From: Prostheceraeus crozeri
Taxonomy: Eukaryota > Platyhelminthes > Polycladida > Euryleptidae
DNA: 64,000 bases
Direction: 5' to 3'
Assembly (NCBI GenBank): GCA_907163375.1
Contig: CAJQUW010015445.1
Coordinates: forward strand, 1 to 64,000
Part shown: positions 47,793 through 57,489 of the stretch, one piece after another
How positions within the stretch are numbered: position 1 is the first letter of the stretch
How the letters are laid out: each line of letters begins with the position of its first letter
Notes under the pieces: model-generated
What the model saw: the letters and a program-made list of their open reading frames with translations, nothing else
What the model was told of the DNA's origin: nothing
Database searches by the model: none
Translations under genes and position numbers: made by a program

Positions 47793-48340
47793 AAAATAAA
47801 GCGCCAGACGTTTAAAGAGCTTCCTTTTCTCAATACTGAATATATAGTGAACTTACTTTTACAAGTAATTTTATGTGACTTATATAATATTGTACTTAGG
47901 TTTTAACCAACGTGTGAATGCATTTTGATTCAGGATAAGTAAAATAATAAGGGAACAATATATGAAAAGAATTGGACTGGGTGTAATGACTGCATGACCA
48001 GGTGTGACCGACCGAATGAGACTGTTATTGACATTAATATTCTGTAATCGCATTGGCTTGCTCCATCCAAATGTGTCAGGACCTTTGGGGAGTCAAAGTT
48101 GCACAAATTAATTACCGACCAGTGAATTTGACTTGTCCCTTTTTGTGTTAGCTTTCTTTGTAGTCAGAAGGAATATTTATCCAATTTAATTTTGAGTCTG
48201 TGTCATACTTGATCAAACTTTCTAAACGGCGGACATCCGTGCTTGCGGACGCTTGTAGTGAAATATCCATTAATCTTCATTGAGTATAATCTGTAATGAT
48301 GATTAGATCAGTAGTGTCATTTTGGACGGACCAGGACAAG
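47793..48340. other. Unassigned flank left of the Polinton
   Basis: No gene recognised. The change to A-rich sequence at about 48340 is my estimate of the Polinton side. Confidence 0.35.
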
Positions 48341-48361
48341 GAAGAAAAAAAAAAAAAAAAA

Positions 48362-48496
48362 ATAGGGACCCCCTGAAATTTATAAAAAAAACAGCAAAAA
48401 TAGTTACAAAAAATGAAAAAACAGTAAAAATAGGAACCCCCTGAAATTTATAAAAAAAAACAGTAAAAATAGATACAAAAATGAAAAAAAATACAA
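48362..48496. repeat. 68-bp direct repeat at the left side of the Polinton
   Basis: Two near-identical units start at 48363 and 48431 with TAGGRACCCCCTGAAATTTA, each followed by A-runs. Shorter TAGGAAAGTACCT words follow at about 48501 and 48552. It could belong to the terminal repeat or to a promoter region. Confidence 0.75.
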
Positions 48497-48601
48497 AAAT
48501 AGGAAAGTACCTCTAAAATCACCAATCCACGGGCTAAAATAGATGCGAAAATAGGAAAGTACCTTAAAGTATGACCCATGAACAAAAATATTCATTTAAA
48601 A

Positions 48602-49192
48602 ATGGAAGATGAAAAAACAAAAGAACCATCTGCCCCCTTATATCCCTCATTATCATATGATATAGATATAGCAAAACACAAAGATAGAGTCAGGTACATG
48701 AAAGATAAGGAAGCCCAATTATTACTTAAACTAGAACATTATAATAAATTAAGAAAGAGATGGACCATAGCTAAGAATGTGACACAAGGCGTTGGTATAT
48801 GTTTAACAATTTCTTTAGGCGCTCTCACTATTGTCATTTCGTCTGGCGTTCTTACAATTCCTGTTGTCGCTACTGCTTTAACAGGCACAGGTGTCTTCAC
48901 AACGTCACTTGCAACAGTGATAGATAAATCTGTAATGTCTAAGAAACGAAAATCCTTAACTAAGAAACATACACATGTCAAAGAAGTATATGATAAACTA
49001 CATTACTACTTCCAGAGAGTGTGTGATGACAATGTTATTACGTTAGATGAGATTGAAAAATTTGACCAAATAGCAAGAGAAGCAACTAAAATTCCTGTTA
49101 AACCTCAAGACAAAGTAAACAATGAAGCTTTTTTAGAAGAAATAAGAACTTTATTAAAAACGTTAGAACAAAGTTCCATAGAACAAAAATAA
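48602..49192 (+). CDS. Small membrane-associated Polinton protein
   Basis: 196 residues from ATG 48602, chosen over the upstream ATG at 48578 because CATTTAAAAATG fits the start signature of the other genes. The order is a charged N-terminal helix (HYNKLRKRW), a glycine- and alanine-rich hydrophobic stretch at about residues 60-95 long enough for two membrane passes, then a basic segment (SKKRKSLTKKH) and an acidic helical tail. Similar proteins, with a hydrophobic glycine-rich centre and a KH-helix-ISxxEF tail, occur in many invertebrate Polintons as I recall them; no function is established. First gene of the plus-strand block. Confidence 0.7.
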   Translation: MEDEKTKEPSAPLYPSLSYDIDIAKHKDRVRYMKDKEAQLLLKLEHYNKLRKRWTIAKNVTQGVGICLTISLGALTIVISSGVLTIPVVATALTGTGVFTTSLATVIDKSVMSKKRKSLTKKHTHVKEVYDKLHYYFQRVCDDNVITLDEIEKFDQIAREATKIPVKPQDKVNNEAFLEEIRTLLKTLEQSSIEQK

Positions 49193-49261
49193 GTTGTTCA
49201 GTAAAATGTTTTTGCTGTGTACCAATGCTACCACAAAATTCAAATATTATCTTATAAAATA

Positions 49262-49792
49262 ATGAACACAAATGAGGCAAAAATAAAACAACTAGAAGAA
49301 TTAATAAAACAGAAAAATATTATGAAGAAAAAACATAGACAATATCGAATGCTACAAGCTGGTGTTCAATCTGAGATGAAAGACAAAATCCAATTAGTTG
49401 ACCAAATTAAATCTGATATTAAGAAAGAACTTGTAGTTCATGATAAACAAATTGATATAGCGGATCCAGTGCAGAAAACCATCATGGATGATTATGGTTT
49501 GTTAGAAGCAAACATAGATAAGAAATTACCCAAATCTATGCTCTTTGAACATTCTACTTCATTTATAGATGGAAAGCCATCTCTTAGATTTTCCTTAGGT
49601 GGAAAAGACTTATCTATAAATCCTAAAGAAAGTTTAATTTTTGCACCAGACAAAACAGCTTTCAGTTTAGACAGAAATTTCGTGGATTTATTAAGAGGAG
49701 CGAAGTTAGATAGCTATCATACTGATGATCTACTGAAATACAAAACTATGCTAGATAAGGTTGGAAGTGGGAAACATCTTAAGCGTTTATAA
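49262..49792 (+). CDS. Polinton protein of unknown function
   Basis: 176 residues from ATG 49262, preceded by CTTATAAAATA. The N-terminal 60 residues are a charged coiled-coil-like helix (KIKQLEELIKQKNIMKKKH). The rest contains LRFSLGGKDLSI and a FVDLLRGAKLDSYHTDDLLKY block that resembles a conserved stretch I associate with uncharacterised Polinton proteins. It overlaps the next frame by about 30 bases. A structural role is possible from its position before the minor capsid gene, but this is inference. Confidence 0.6.
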   Translation: MNTNEAKIKQLEELIKQKNIMKKKHRQYRMLQAGVQSEMKDKIQLVDQIKSDIKKELVVHDKQIDIADPVQKTIMDDYGLLEANIDKKLPKSMLFEHSTSFIDGKPSLRFSLGGKDLSINPKESLIFAPDKTAFSLDRNFVDLLRGAKLDSYHTDDLLKYKTMLDKVGSGKHLKRL

Positions 49793-50057
49793 ACAATTAG
49801 AACACTTATTATCAACAGCAACCAGTGTTCCAACAGCAACTGGTTATTCAACACCTGTTGTATTTTTATCAGACAACCCACAAGAATTAGTAGAAAGATA
49901 TAATATTTTATTCTCTGCAGCAAAAGAAGGACATAATTCCGTTTTTAACGAAATGCATGCAATCTTAGATAAACTATTCCAAAACAGAGATATAACTGAA
50001 CAAGAGTACAAACTCTTCTCTAATGATATCATGAACCTCAGCGCAAGAAGGACATAA
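49761..50057 (+). CDS. Small open frame upstream of the minor capsid gene
   Basis: About 97 codons with no clear ATG of its own at the left end. It includes a Ser/Thr-rich patch (LLSTATSVPTATGYSTPVVF) followed by an acidic helical part (RDITEQEYKLFSNDI). No recognised family. It lies between the unknown protein at 49262 and the minor capsid protein; the stop is 15 bases before the next ATG. Confidence 0.45.
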   Translation: MEVGNILSVYKQLEHLLSTATSVPTATGYSTPVVFLSDNPQELVERYNILFSAAKEGHNSVFNEMHAILDKLFQNRDITEQEYKLFSNDIMNLSARRT

Positions 50058-50071
50058 ATTTAGTTAAAAAA

Positions 50072-50860
50072 ATGTCTTCGGCAGAACTAGAAAAAATTAA
50101 TAAGCATTTAGAAAATTTAACTGAGATTTTAACCTCATCAAAATTTAGTACGACATTAAAATTTATAACAACTACTTCAACCCATACCTGTAATTTAAAT
50201 CCTATTATTCACTTAGAACAAGACAAACATTATGAAGTAGCACTAACTAGTTTTTCAACATTTAACACTATACAAAATATTATCAAAGATGTAAATGACC
50301 GATTTAAATATTCTAATGATCAAGGTAAAACTTGGAAAGAATTAACTTTTCTTCCTGGATCTTATGAAGTTGAATCGATTTCCAATGAAATAAAAAGACA
50401 TTTAGGTATTCAATTTAAAGACAAGAAACAATTACATTTCGCAGTTGAACCAGCAGTAAATAAATTTTCTCTTACTTTAGATGAAGATCATCAAGTTGAT
50501 TTTAATATTGACAAATCTTTATCAAGACTCTTAGGATTTAAAAAGAAACTCTATGCACAAGGTTTTCATATCAGTGAAAATATACCTAAAATAACTGAAA
50601 TAAATTCAATCAATGTTCAATGTGATATTATAGAAGGTGGTTATGTTAATGGAAAGCTGTCAAATAATATCTTCAGTTATCCAGCATTTACAGTTCCGAT
50701 TGGTTACAGTTTGAATGTAATCCCAAAATCATTAATATATTTCCCTGTTACAAGAAAAACAATTAATTCAATTACAATTAGAATAACAGATGAGAAAGGA
50801 AAGGAAATAAATTTTGGAGGTGAAGAAATTATGATAGATCTTTTGGTTCGGGAGGTATGA
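50072..50860 (+). CDS. Minor capsid (penton-like) protein
   Basis: 262 residues from ATG 50072, preceded by TTAGTTAAAAAA. A short N-terminal coiled segment is followed by the family pattern: KHYEVALTSFSTFNTIQNI, LPGSYEVESISNEI, LSRLLGFKK, NSINVQCDIIEGGYVNG, then VIPKSLIYFPVT and RITDEKGKEINFGGEEI. This matches the Polinton minor capsid protein, taken to be a single jelly-roll penton that closes the fivefold vertices. It sits directly before the packaging ATPase, the usual company for this gene. Confidence 0.85.
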   Translation: MSSAELEKINKHLENLTEILTSSKFSTTLKFITTTSTHTCNLNPIIHLEQDKHYEVALTSFSTFNTIQNIIKDVNDRFKYSNDQGKTWKELTFLPGSYEVESISNEIKRHLGIQFKDKKQLHFAVEPAVNKFSLTLDEDHQVDFNIDKSLSRLLGFKKKLYAQGFHISENIPKITEINSINVQCDIIEGGYVNGKLSNNIFSYPAFTVPIGYSLNVIPKSLIYFPVTRKTINSITIRITDEKGKEINFGGEEIMIDLLVREV

Positions 50861-50882
50861 TTAAAAAATATTGACTTAAAAA

Positions 50883-51629
50883 ATGAGTGAAAGCAGTTGT
50901 GAAAAATATCCACTAAACAAGAAAGTGAAATTCAATCATCATCATAACTTGTCAAATAAAGTTTTATCAGTTATTTGTGGAAGATCAGGTTGTGGAAAAA
51001 CATATCTATTATTTAAAATTCTCACGACACCCAAATTTTTGGATTATAACAATCTTATCATTTATACAACAACAGCAGAACAACCTATTTATCAATTTTT
51101 GAAACATGGTTTTGAAAATAATCTTACAAAATCAACTATAGCTTCACTGTTTGAAGAATATGAAAAATCGGAGTATGAAGAAGAAATAAGTTCCTGGTGT
51201 GAAGAAGCAGCGAAAAATAAACAACTAGTAGAACCCAATAGAAATAGGCACATATCGATACAATTAATAGATGATAGTGGCAATATGCAAGATCCTAGTA
51301 AACTAAATAAAACGAAAAAACATTGTGTGGTGTTTGATGATTGTGTTAATGACAGAAATCAGGCAGTTCAGAGAAATTATTTTACAAGAGGCAGACATAA
51401 TAACTGTAGTGTTTTTTATTTAACACAAAGTATGTATTCATTAGATGGAAGTGTTATTAGAAAGAATGCTAATATTTTTATGCTTTTCGAAATCAACCAA
51501 AGAAACCTAAGTGATTTGTTAAGAGACTTATGTATAAGAGATAAAGATGAATTTAAACAATCGTGTAACAATGCTTGGGCAAACGACTATGGTTTTATCA
51601 CAGTCAATATTGATAAAAAAAGTACATGA
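50883..51629 (+). CDS. A32-type packaging ATPase
   Basis: 248 residues from ATG 50883, preceded by GACTTAAAAA. The Walker A motif GRSGCGKT is at residues 33-40, the Walker B motif HCVVFDDC at about 147-154, and the family block FTRGRHNN at 167-174, followed by SVFYLTQS. This is the FtsK/HerA-like ATPase that pumps DNA into capsids in Polintons, poxviruses and relatives. No membrane segment is seen, unlike the second ATPase at 56226-57446. The gene ends 75 bases before the convergent polymerase gene, with hairpins between. Confidence 0.9.
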   Translation: MSESSCEKYPLNKKVKFNHHHNLSNKVLSVICGRSGCGKTYLLFKILTTPKFLDYNNLIIYTTTAEQPIYQFLKHGFENNLTKSTIASLFEEYEKSEYEEEISSWCEEAAKNKQLVEPNRNRHISIQLIDDSGNMQDPSKLNKTKKHCVVFDDCVNDRNQAVQRNYFTRGRHNNCSVFYLTQSMYSLDGSVIRKNANIFMLFEINQRNLSDLLRDLCIRDKDEFKQSCNNAWANDYGFITVNIDKKST

Positions 51630-51638
51630 TAGAGTTAT

Positions 51639-51688
51639 CGAACATTTGTTCGCTGACTAGGCTTCGCCTCGAAGGGCTTTGCCCCGAC
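51639..51688. terminator. Three small hairpins between convergent genes
   Basis: CGAACATTTGTTCG (51639-51652), AGGCTTCGCCT (51659-51669) and GGGCTTTGCCC (51674-51684) stand in a row between the stops of the ATPase and polymerase genes, framed by GACTAG on both sides. Each has a perfect 4-5 bp stem and a 3-4 base loop. Position suggests a shared transcript-end signal for both strands; that function is inferred. Confidence 0.55.
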
Positions 51689-51703
51689 TAGATGTTAAAG
51701 AAA

Positions 51704-54700
51704 TTAAAAAGGTAAAGTAGTTATTCCATCAGGTAAAATTTTTCTTTTATCATCAAATGGGTCTAATGCTAATTTATGTTCTTCTTTTAAATACATTTTA
51801 TGTTTCCTTGAATTAAGTCTATAATTACATGCTGTTTTTATTTCATTATTAAATAATGCATTCTTATAATCTTGAAATGTTATTTGGTTAGCTACTGATG
51901 CCTTTGAAATACCTTTTAATGTTTTATGTGTTTTAACGGGCGAAGCCCTGGAAGACATCTCCGATGTGCTAATATTACTAGTTGTATCATAACAGTAACA
52001 TTTAGATTTAAGAAATACAGCTTCTGTTATGTACTCCTCATTTCCTTCTAGTTCATCTTTCACTTTACATAAATCAGAAGGATGAATTATATCTTTTATT
52101 TTATCTATTTCTTTATCAAGTGAAGAATTAAATGGTATTGTTAATTCTAAGAAAACAGAATCCGTATCGCTGAAGTGAAGTTTATAGTTTTCACCATAAG
52201 CAGGCGCCAAATAATCATATATAAAATTGTACATAAATAGTTTAGCTAGTTCTAATATAGTAAATCCTATAAAATTAAACTTGTCATGTTTTACAATGCT
52301 TTTTCTTAGATGAACAGCACAAAGTTCATCACTGAATCTAGTAGTTCTTTTATATGTTGGTTTCCTAGTTAAATTTTGGAAACGATCTTTATTATAAACT
52401 ATTTCTATGTTTTGTCTGTTACGTACATTCTCTAAAGTCTTTCCATAAAATGCGTTATTCATTAATTTAAAGAATACGTTACCAAAGTCATCTTTATTTC
52501 TCTTAGCTATTTTACGTTTCTCTATATTAAATTCTATATAATTTTTTAACCACTTAGATTTCTTATATACTAATTTTCGGTGAATTTTAGTGAGAATCAT
52601 TCCATGATCTAAATACCAATCTAACATCCTTCCTTCAATAACATATTTTTCTTTATCACTTTGAGTTAACATGAGTTTCTTGGTTGGTCTGTACTTTGGG
52701 GGGATTATGGTCTTTTGATAATCTGTAAAGTCGCCCATATTAGGTATTTTATTTTCAGGACAGAACGGGAAATACTTTGTCGTATCTTTTAGTTCATCAG
52801 GGTACTTTAAGTCAACTTCATACACATATCCATATCCATATCCATCTTCAACAGTACGTTCATAAACTAATTTGTCACACCACTCCATCTCACCCGTAGG
52901 CAATTCTTGTATCATACAAGAAGAATATAAACTATTAAAATCATAATACAACAAATAGTTCTCTCTCATGATTTCATCAACTGCTGCTTGACTATCTTCA
53001 TTTGATATAAGTCCTTCTATATTTTGATTAAACAATTTTATAAACTGATCACTTTCTTCTGGAGATAAAGGTTTCATTATTCCATAATCATCAGGATTTA
53101 CTTTTTTATTGTAACACTGTACATAACGATTACCTAAAACTGATGAAACCCCGCCTCTAATTCCAGATTCAAAAAATAGCAATTTATCGTAAGAACTTTC
53201 TTTATAATATTTCAACTGAACGGGCTTTGTCCTAGAGCCATCGGCTTGAACACCAGTATGTTTTAATCCTGCTAACCATGTTAAACCTGGTGTAGAATAA
53301 CAATAACATGGATCTATTCCGTAATATTCAATACACATATCACGAAAGTTTTCAAATAGATCAGCTAGTATTAACACATCTATCTGTAGATACTTCATTG
53401 TATAATCAAACATATTGTGACAATTGAGATCTTTCCAGTTCTTCTGTGCCTCATGATAATCTTCTTCTGATAATTCTGATTGTTTCAATGTTGTTTTAAA
53501 TTTGTCACGTGAAGGAAGTTGTTGTTCTTCCATTATTTCATTTATCCTGTTTATGTCTCCAGTTAAGTACTCATATGGAAATATGCCTTTAAGAGGACTC
53601 AAGTTATACTTATTTAATACTTTACATTGTTCAGGTTTTAATGTTTTACCCATGGCTTCCAATGAATAAGGAGTAAAAAATCTAAATGCATCTAATATTC
53701 TAATACAACCAAATTGCATTGAGAAGTATTCTTCTTCTGTTTTACACAGTATGTTCGTTCTTAATTGCTGTAATATTTTCGAAGAGAATAACTCTTTTAT
53801 TATTAGATGGAAATCATACTTAGAACCATTATAGAAATATAAAGGAACAAAGTTATATCTAAATTTATTTGCATTAAGATTACAAGAATTATGTGCTGCA
53901 CCTCTATATAAACCATTTAGATGATCATGATCTTTTACTTTGTCAGTGACTAATTCTTTACCACAGTAATAACAATTCTTTTCATTATTAAATTGTACTA
54001 ATTGTTCAGACGTTAATGGAAGCATTGGTTTATTTGTTTTAAGCAATTGTAAAAAACGTTCCTGCAATTCTTCTATTGTGTTAACAAACTTTATAGCACT
54101 ATCCTCGCCATAGTACTGGTAATATTCTGATTGAAACAAATTGGGATAATTTGAATGAATGTACATTCCCCAACATAATGGTTTTTGTTCAAATAAATTA
54201 TTGTTACATTTGTCTGTAATTTTAACATTATATGCTTCAAAATCACAATATATTACAAATGGTACTTTGTTCTTATAGTGCCATTTGTTGTATTCTAAAT
54301 AATCTTCTTTTGGAAACGTATTTCTGACTGCTTCATTTTGTTGACAATTTACCAAGTGATTATTTAATGCTTGCTTGGTTCTAAAGCTCGTCATACATTG
54401 GAGACAAGGGAAATTAGTATGATCGGAAGTTTTTGTAAAAATAGAAACATCTTTACATAATATGTAATGACCTTGATAATATAGTATATTTGCTTGTGCC
54501 GGTTGTATTAAATGTTGTAACTGCTGTTGATATTGTTGCTGTAACTGCTGTTGATACTGTTGTCGTAACATCTGTGACTGTTGTTGTAACATCTGTGACT
54601 GTTGTTGATATTGCTGCTGTAACATCTGTAGCTGCTGTTGGTCTCCAGAAGTAACAGGACGACCTTTATAATTATTATGATTAATCATTATGGGCGTTAA

Positions 54701-55117
54701 TGTCTTTTTAATTTCATATTTTTCAGTACATATTACAACGTCTTGATAAATAATATTATGGTGTATATAATTACCGCGTTCATTATATTGTATTTCTGTT
54801 TGACATAATCTATTGTTACTTAAGTAAAATTCTTTTACGTTTGCATAGACAGTGTCATTAATTGTAACATTACCAGTATATAAGGGAATAATATTCCCAA
54901 CAGAAATGTATTTTATATTAAGTTCGAACACATTTACTTCTATTAAATCTTTGTTCTTTTTATGAAACTTTGTTAGCTTATTATAATCATATGGAAATTC
55001 GTCTAATCCATCAGACAGATCAAATTCATATAAGTATTCTTCTTTATTATAATGACTTATTCTTTCTTTGTGATATTGTGCAGATGTAAATGTGCTATAA
55101 CACTCCACAGAAAACAA
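51704..55117 (-). CDS. Protein-primed family B DNA polymerase, main part
   Basis: 1137 residues. In order: a glutamine-rich tract (about 161-205), a C2HC finger (CLQC ... HLVNC, 238-258), exonuclease motif I CDFEAY (291), an endonuclease VII-like zinc module CYYCGKELV ... DHDHLNGLYRGAAHNSCN (about 382-413), exonuclease motif II YNGSKYDFHLI, motif III YLQIDVLILADLF, polymerase motif A YYDFNSLYSS, motif B FFKLMNNAFYGKTLEN and motif C FSDTDSV. The exonuclease plus polymerase order and the inserted zinc module are typical of Polinton polymerases, which replicate the linear element with a protein primer. The tail carries a GGGCGAAGCCC hairpin in its coding sequence. Confidence 0.92.
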   Translation of the reverse strand: MFSVECYSTFTSAQYHKERISHYNKEEYLYEFDLSDGLDEFPYDYNKLTKFHKKNKDLIEVNVFELNIKYISVGNIIPLYTGNVTINDTVYANVKEFYLSNNRLCQTEIQYNERGNYIHHNIIYQDVVICTEKYEIKKTLTPIMINHNNYKGRPVTSGDQQQLQMLQQQYQQQSQMLQQQSQMLRQQYQQQLQQQYQQQLQHLIQPAQANILYYQGHYILCKDVSIFTKTSDHTNFPCLQCMTSFRTKQALNNHLVNCQQNEAVRNTFPKEDYLEYNKWHYKNKVPFVIYCDFEAYNVKITDKCNNNLFEQKPLCWGMYIHSNYPNLFQSEYYQYYGEDSAIKFVNTIEELQERFLQLLKTNKPMLPLTSEQLVQFNNEKNCYYCGKELVTDKVKDHDHLNGLYRGAAHNSCNLNANKFRYNFVPLYFYNGSKYDFHLIIKELFSSKILQQLRTNILCKTEEEYFSMQFGCIRILDAFRFFTPYSLEAMGKTLKPEQCKVLNKYNLSPLKGIFPYEYLTGDINRINEIMEEQQLPSRDKFKTTLKQSELSEEDYHEAQKNWKDLNCHNMFDYTMKYLQIDVLILADLFENFRDMCIEYYGIDPCYCYSTPGLTWLAGLKHTGVQADGSRTKPVQLKYYKESSYDKLLFFESGIRGGVSSVLGNRYVQCYNKKVNPDDYGIMKPLSPEESDQFIKLFNQNIEGLISNEDSQAAVDEIMRENYLLYYDFNSLYSSCMIQELPTGEMEWCDKLVYERTVEDGYGYGYVYEVDLKYPDELKDTTKYFPFCPENKIPNMGDFTDYQKTIIPPKYRPTKKLMLTQSDKEKYVIEGRMLDWYLDHGMILTKIHRKLVYKKSKWLKNYIEFNIEKRKIAKRNKDDFGNVFFKLMNNAFYGKTLENVRNRQNIEIVYNKDRFQNLTRKPTYKRTTRFSDELCAVHLRKSIVKHDKFNFIGFTILELAKLFMYNFIYDYLAPAYGENYKLHFSDTDSVFLELTIPFNSSLDKEIDKIKDIIHPSDLCKVKDELEGNEEYITEAVFLKSKCYCYDTTSNISTSEMSSRASPVKTHKTLKGISKASVANQITFQDYKNALFNNEIKTACNYRLNSRKHKMYLKEEHKLALDPFDDKRKILPDGITTLPF

Positions 55118-55803
55118 TACTGATCATCATTTTGAATGTTAATTATTTGTGGTGAACTGAAAGGTAGGGGTATGTAACTACCTCCAGTATTATTTTTATA
55201 TTTATTAATTACTAATTTCTTAGATATTACTTTAACAAGCTTCCAACCAGATTCACGCAATTGAGCTTCAAGTATAGCATCTTTTAATTTAATAATCATT
55301 ATTTCAAATATAGGTTCTATATCCTCTACGTTATGAATTTCTTGTGTTTTACTGAAATGACCTTGTATTATTTCTTCAATATTTCCATCAGGCCCAGTCT
55401 TTGTGTATCGTACTTCTACATTCATATAACATTTGAAAGATTTTCTAAATATGTTATAAAAGTTATATAGAATATCATAAAAGGTTTCATCGGTTTCTGC
55501 AGTTTCATCATACACATCATGTTCATCATTAAATAAAAACCTTACATCTACTTCAGGTTCATCTATTACACTAAAAACTTTTTTATATTCTGAATACGAA
55601 TAATCATCAAATACTCTTTTGACTTCTATATCAGTAGGTAATGTTTTTAGATAGTTTATATATTCATTCATTCTCGTTATATTACTTGTATCATGTCGTT
55701 CTACATTCTGTAAATGCATACGACTATTTAAATGTGATTTATAACCTCTAGGCGTCTGTAACTGTTTGTTGCACAGGGTACAATATAGGTTACCTTCTTC
55801 CAT
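55057..55803 (-). CDS. N-terminal polymerase-region ORF with zinc finger
   Basis: 248 codons from ATG 55803, preceded on its strand by TTTAAAAAAGGTAAA. It starts with a C2H2 finger (YCTLCNKQLQTPRGYKSHLN), then an acidic middle with Tyr/Asp-rich segments, and near its end NDDQYCFLWSVIAHLH, a block usually found in the N-terminal region of Polinton polymerases and related cellular proteins. It overlaps the frame of the main polymerase ORF by about 60 bases. The element may carry an interruption in this region; I list the two frames separately. Confidence 0.7.
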   Translation of the reverse strand: MEEGNLYCTLCNKQLQTPRGYKSHLNSRMHLQNVERHDTSNITRMNEYINYLKTLPTDIEVKRVFDDYSYSEYKKVFSVIDEPEVDVRFLFNDEHDVYDETAETDETFYDILYNFYNIFRKSFKCYMNVEVRYTKTGPDGNIEEIIQGHFSKTQEIHNVEDIEPIFEIMIIKLKDAILEAQLRESGWKLVKVISKKLVINKYKNNTGGSYIPLPFSSPQIINIQNDDQYCFLWSVIAHLHLHNITKKE

Positions 55804-55884
55804 TTTACCTTTTTTAAATAAAAATTTATGTTTTACTTTTTTATAAAAAAATTTATGTTTTACACATAGAACCTCGGTTCCGTT

Positions 55885-56205
55885 TTACATATACACAGGA
55901 ATATTTAATTCATTTAATGACTCTAGATCGTAAGCTGTTAAATGTTCTTTCTTAACCAACCACCATAAATTATTATACGCTAAGAATACTCTGAAACTTC
56001 GTAGACACGGTGGTAAGTATCCATTTTTCATATGAGGTTTTAAACCGTGTTTTATTTTATAGTCCTTAACGAACTCTATGTATTTATGATGGTAATGAAA
56101 TTTAACTTCTTTCTTGGAATTTATAGGATTTATAGGATGATGATAATCTGTTAACACTGGTATGTGTTTGATGATATACTGACTATAGTCATTATGTTTA
56201 GGCAT
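55885..56205 (-). CDS. Small Polinton protein, unknown
   Basis: 106 residues from ATG 56205, with TTTTTTTTTAAAAAAAAAT directly upstream on its strand. Rich in Tyr, His and Lys (FHYHHKYIEFVKDYKIKHG), with a C-terminal LRSFRVFLAYNNLWWLVKKEH segment. No signal peptide or membrane segment. Unrecognised. It lies between the polymerase and the second ATPase, so it may be co-expressed with them. Confidence 0.6.
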   Translation of the reverse strand: MPKHNDYSQYIIKHIPVLTDYHHPINPINSKKEVKFHYHHKYIEFVKDYKIKHGLKPHMKNGYLPPCLRSFRVFLAYNNLWWLVKKEHLTAYDLESLNELNIPVYM

Positions 56206-56225
56206 ATTTTTTTTTAAAAAAAAAT

Positions 56226-57446
56226 TTACATATTATTATTATTAAACTCATTTAATATTGGTTTTATGTCACTCAATGTACTTTTGGCATCACTGACTAG
56301 AGGTTGTACATTTTTTAGTACATCACGAAAATCATTAATGCCTGTTCTAATAACATCTAGTGCATCTCTATTCTCTAATCGTTCAGGGGTTTTAATTTTT
56401 AACACATTATTCAGATAATGATCGAAATAGAAATAAAATGTTTCGGGTATGATTGTTAGTGGTTCAAGTGATTCGTTTTCTAGAAAAATTGTTATTTCTT
56501 CTATATTATGCGGCGACAAGTTCTTAGCAGTTGCGTAGAGACTAATGTCAAAATCTGTTGCATTACTATAAAAATCATGCTCAGTATCCAATAGTATATT
56601 TAGATCGCTATCATACACTTGCATTTGATTCATAATAGTATCAACCCGTATTAAACCGTACTTTACGTGCGCATATTTTGCTAAAGGTAAAGTTAGTTTA
56701 TAATTTTTCTTGATATCTTCAAAGAACACTGCATTATTTTGCGTAGTTGCATAAAAGACTTCTATGTTTTCTCTAATCTTATTATCTACATCACAAGCTT
56801 TATGAGCTAACACTATTATTTGTATATTATGGTGACGACCTTTTGTGAATATTTCTGATATGTTCTTTTGCTTCACTAAACTAGCTACATCATCTAACAC
56901 TAGTAAAGACTTTTGCGTGTGTGTTCCAGCAAAAGTACTCATATCTTCTAACATACCTAAATCTTTTTCACCGTAAACATTTGAATATCCTTCCCATTCA
57001 TCTCTCTGCAGACAAAACACATGTACATTACCTTCCTTAGGGTAATGTTGATTTATATATCTTCTAAGAAACGTAGTCTTTCCACTCGCTGTTCTGCCAT
57101 ATATTATAAAATGTAAGTTCTCTTGTGCGGCACGTCCTTTAGGTTTCTCGTCGTTATGCCTAACTTCTTTCCAACCTTTAAAGTTTTTGGTTTGATTTTT
57201 ATAAAATGTAATTTTCGTTTGTTCTGCTGTTTGTAAGAACCCTAACCAGTTTATGAAACAATAAATAAGATAGATAAGAATACATATAAGAATAATTTTC
57301 AAACAATGAAATTTCAGAAACCCAAAGAGTCTTCCTAGATCTGAATTTTCTGAAAATAAAGATTGCGAATCATTATTTTGTTCACGTTGTTTGATGATCG
57401 TGGGAGCTCGATTGGGAATTTCGGTATACAATTTTTCATAATTCAT
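56226..57446 (-). CDS. Second A32-like ATPase, membrane-anchored
   Basis: 406 residues from ATG 57446, preceded on its strand by AAAAAATTAAAA. A strongly hydrophobic segment (LKIILICILIYLIYCFINWL, about 49-68) is followed by an ATPase core: Walker A GRTASGKTT at 117-125, Walker B LLVLDDVAS at 181-189 and FTKGRHHN at 200-207, then IQIIVLAHK. The FTxGRHxN block is shared with the packaging ATPase at 50883-51629, so the two are distant paralogues or independently acquired relatives. The C-terminal 130 residues are acidic and helical, without a known domain. A role in membrane-linked packaging or DNA transfer is only a guess. Confidence 0.8.
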   Translation of the reverse strand: MNYEKLYTEIPNRAPTIIKQREQNNDSQSLFSENSDLGRLFGFLKFHCLKIILICILIYLIYCFINWLGFLQTAEQTKITFYKNQTKNFKGWKEVRHNDEKPKGRAAQENLHFIIYGRTASGKTTFLRRYINQHYPKEGNVHVFCLQRDEWEGYSNVYGEKDLGMLEDMSTFAGTHTQKSLLVLDDVASLVKQKNISEIFTKGRHHNIQIIVLAHKACDVDNKIRENIEVFYATTQNNAVFFEDIKKNYKLTLPLAKYAHVKYGLIRVDTIMNQMQVYDSDLNILLDTEHDFYSNATDFDISLYATAKNLSPHNIEEITIFLENESLEPLTIIPETFYFYFDHYLNNVLKIKTPERLENRDALDVIRTGINDFRDVLKNVQPLVSDAKSTLSDIKPILNEFNNNNM

Positions 57447-57489
57447 TTTTAATTTTTTATATGAAAAAATTTGTCTAAAACTCTCTCAG

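Noticed and set aside
48404-48595. 63-codon Phe/Leu-rich minus-strand frame at the Polinton left side
   Set aside because: It is the reverse of A-rich repeats and its composition alone explains the open frame.
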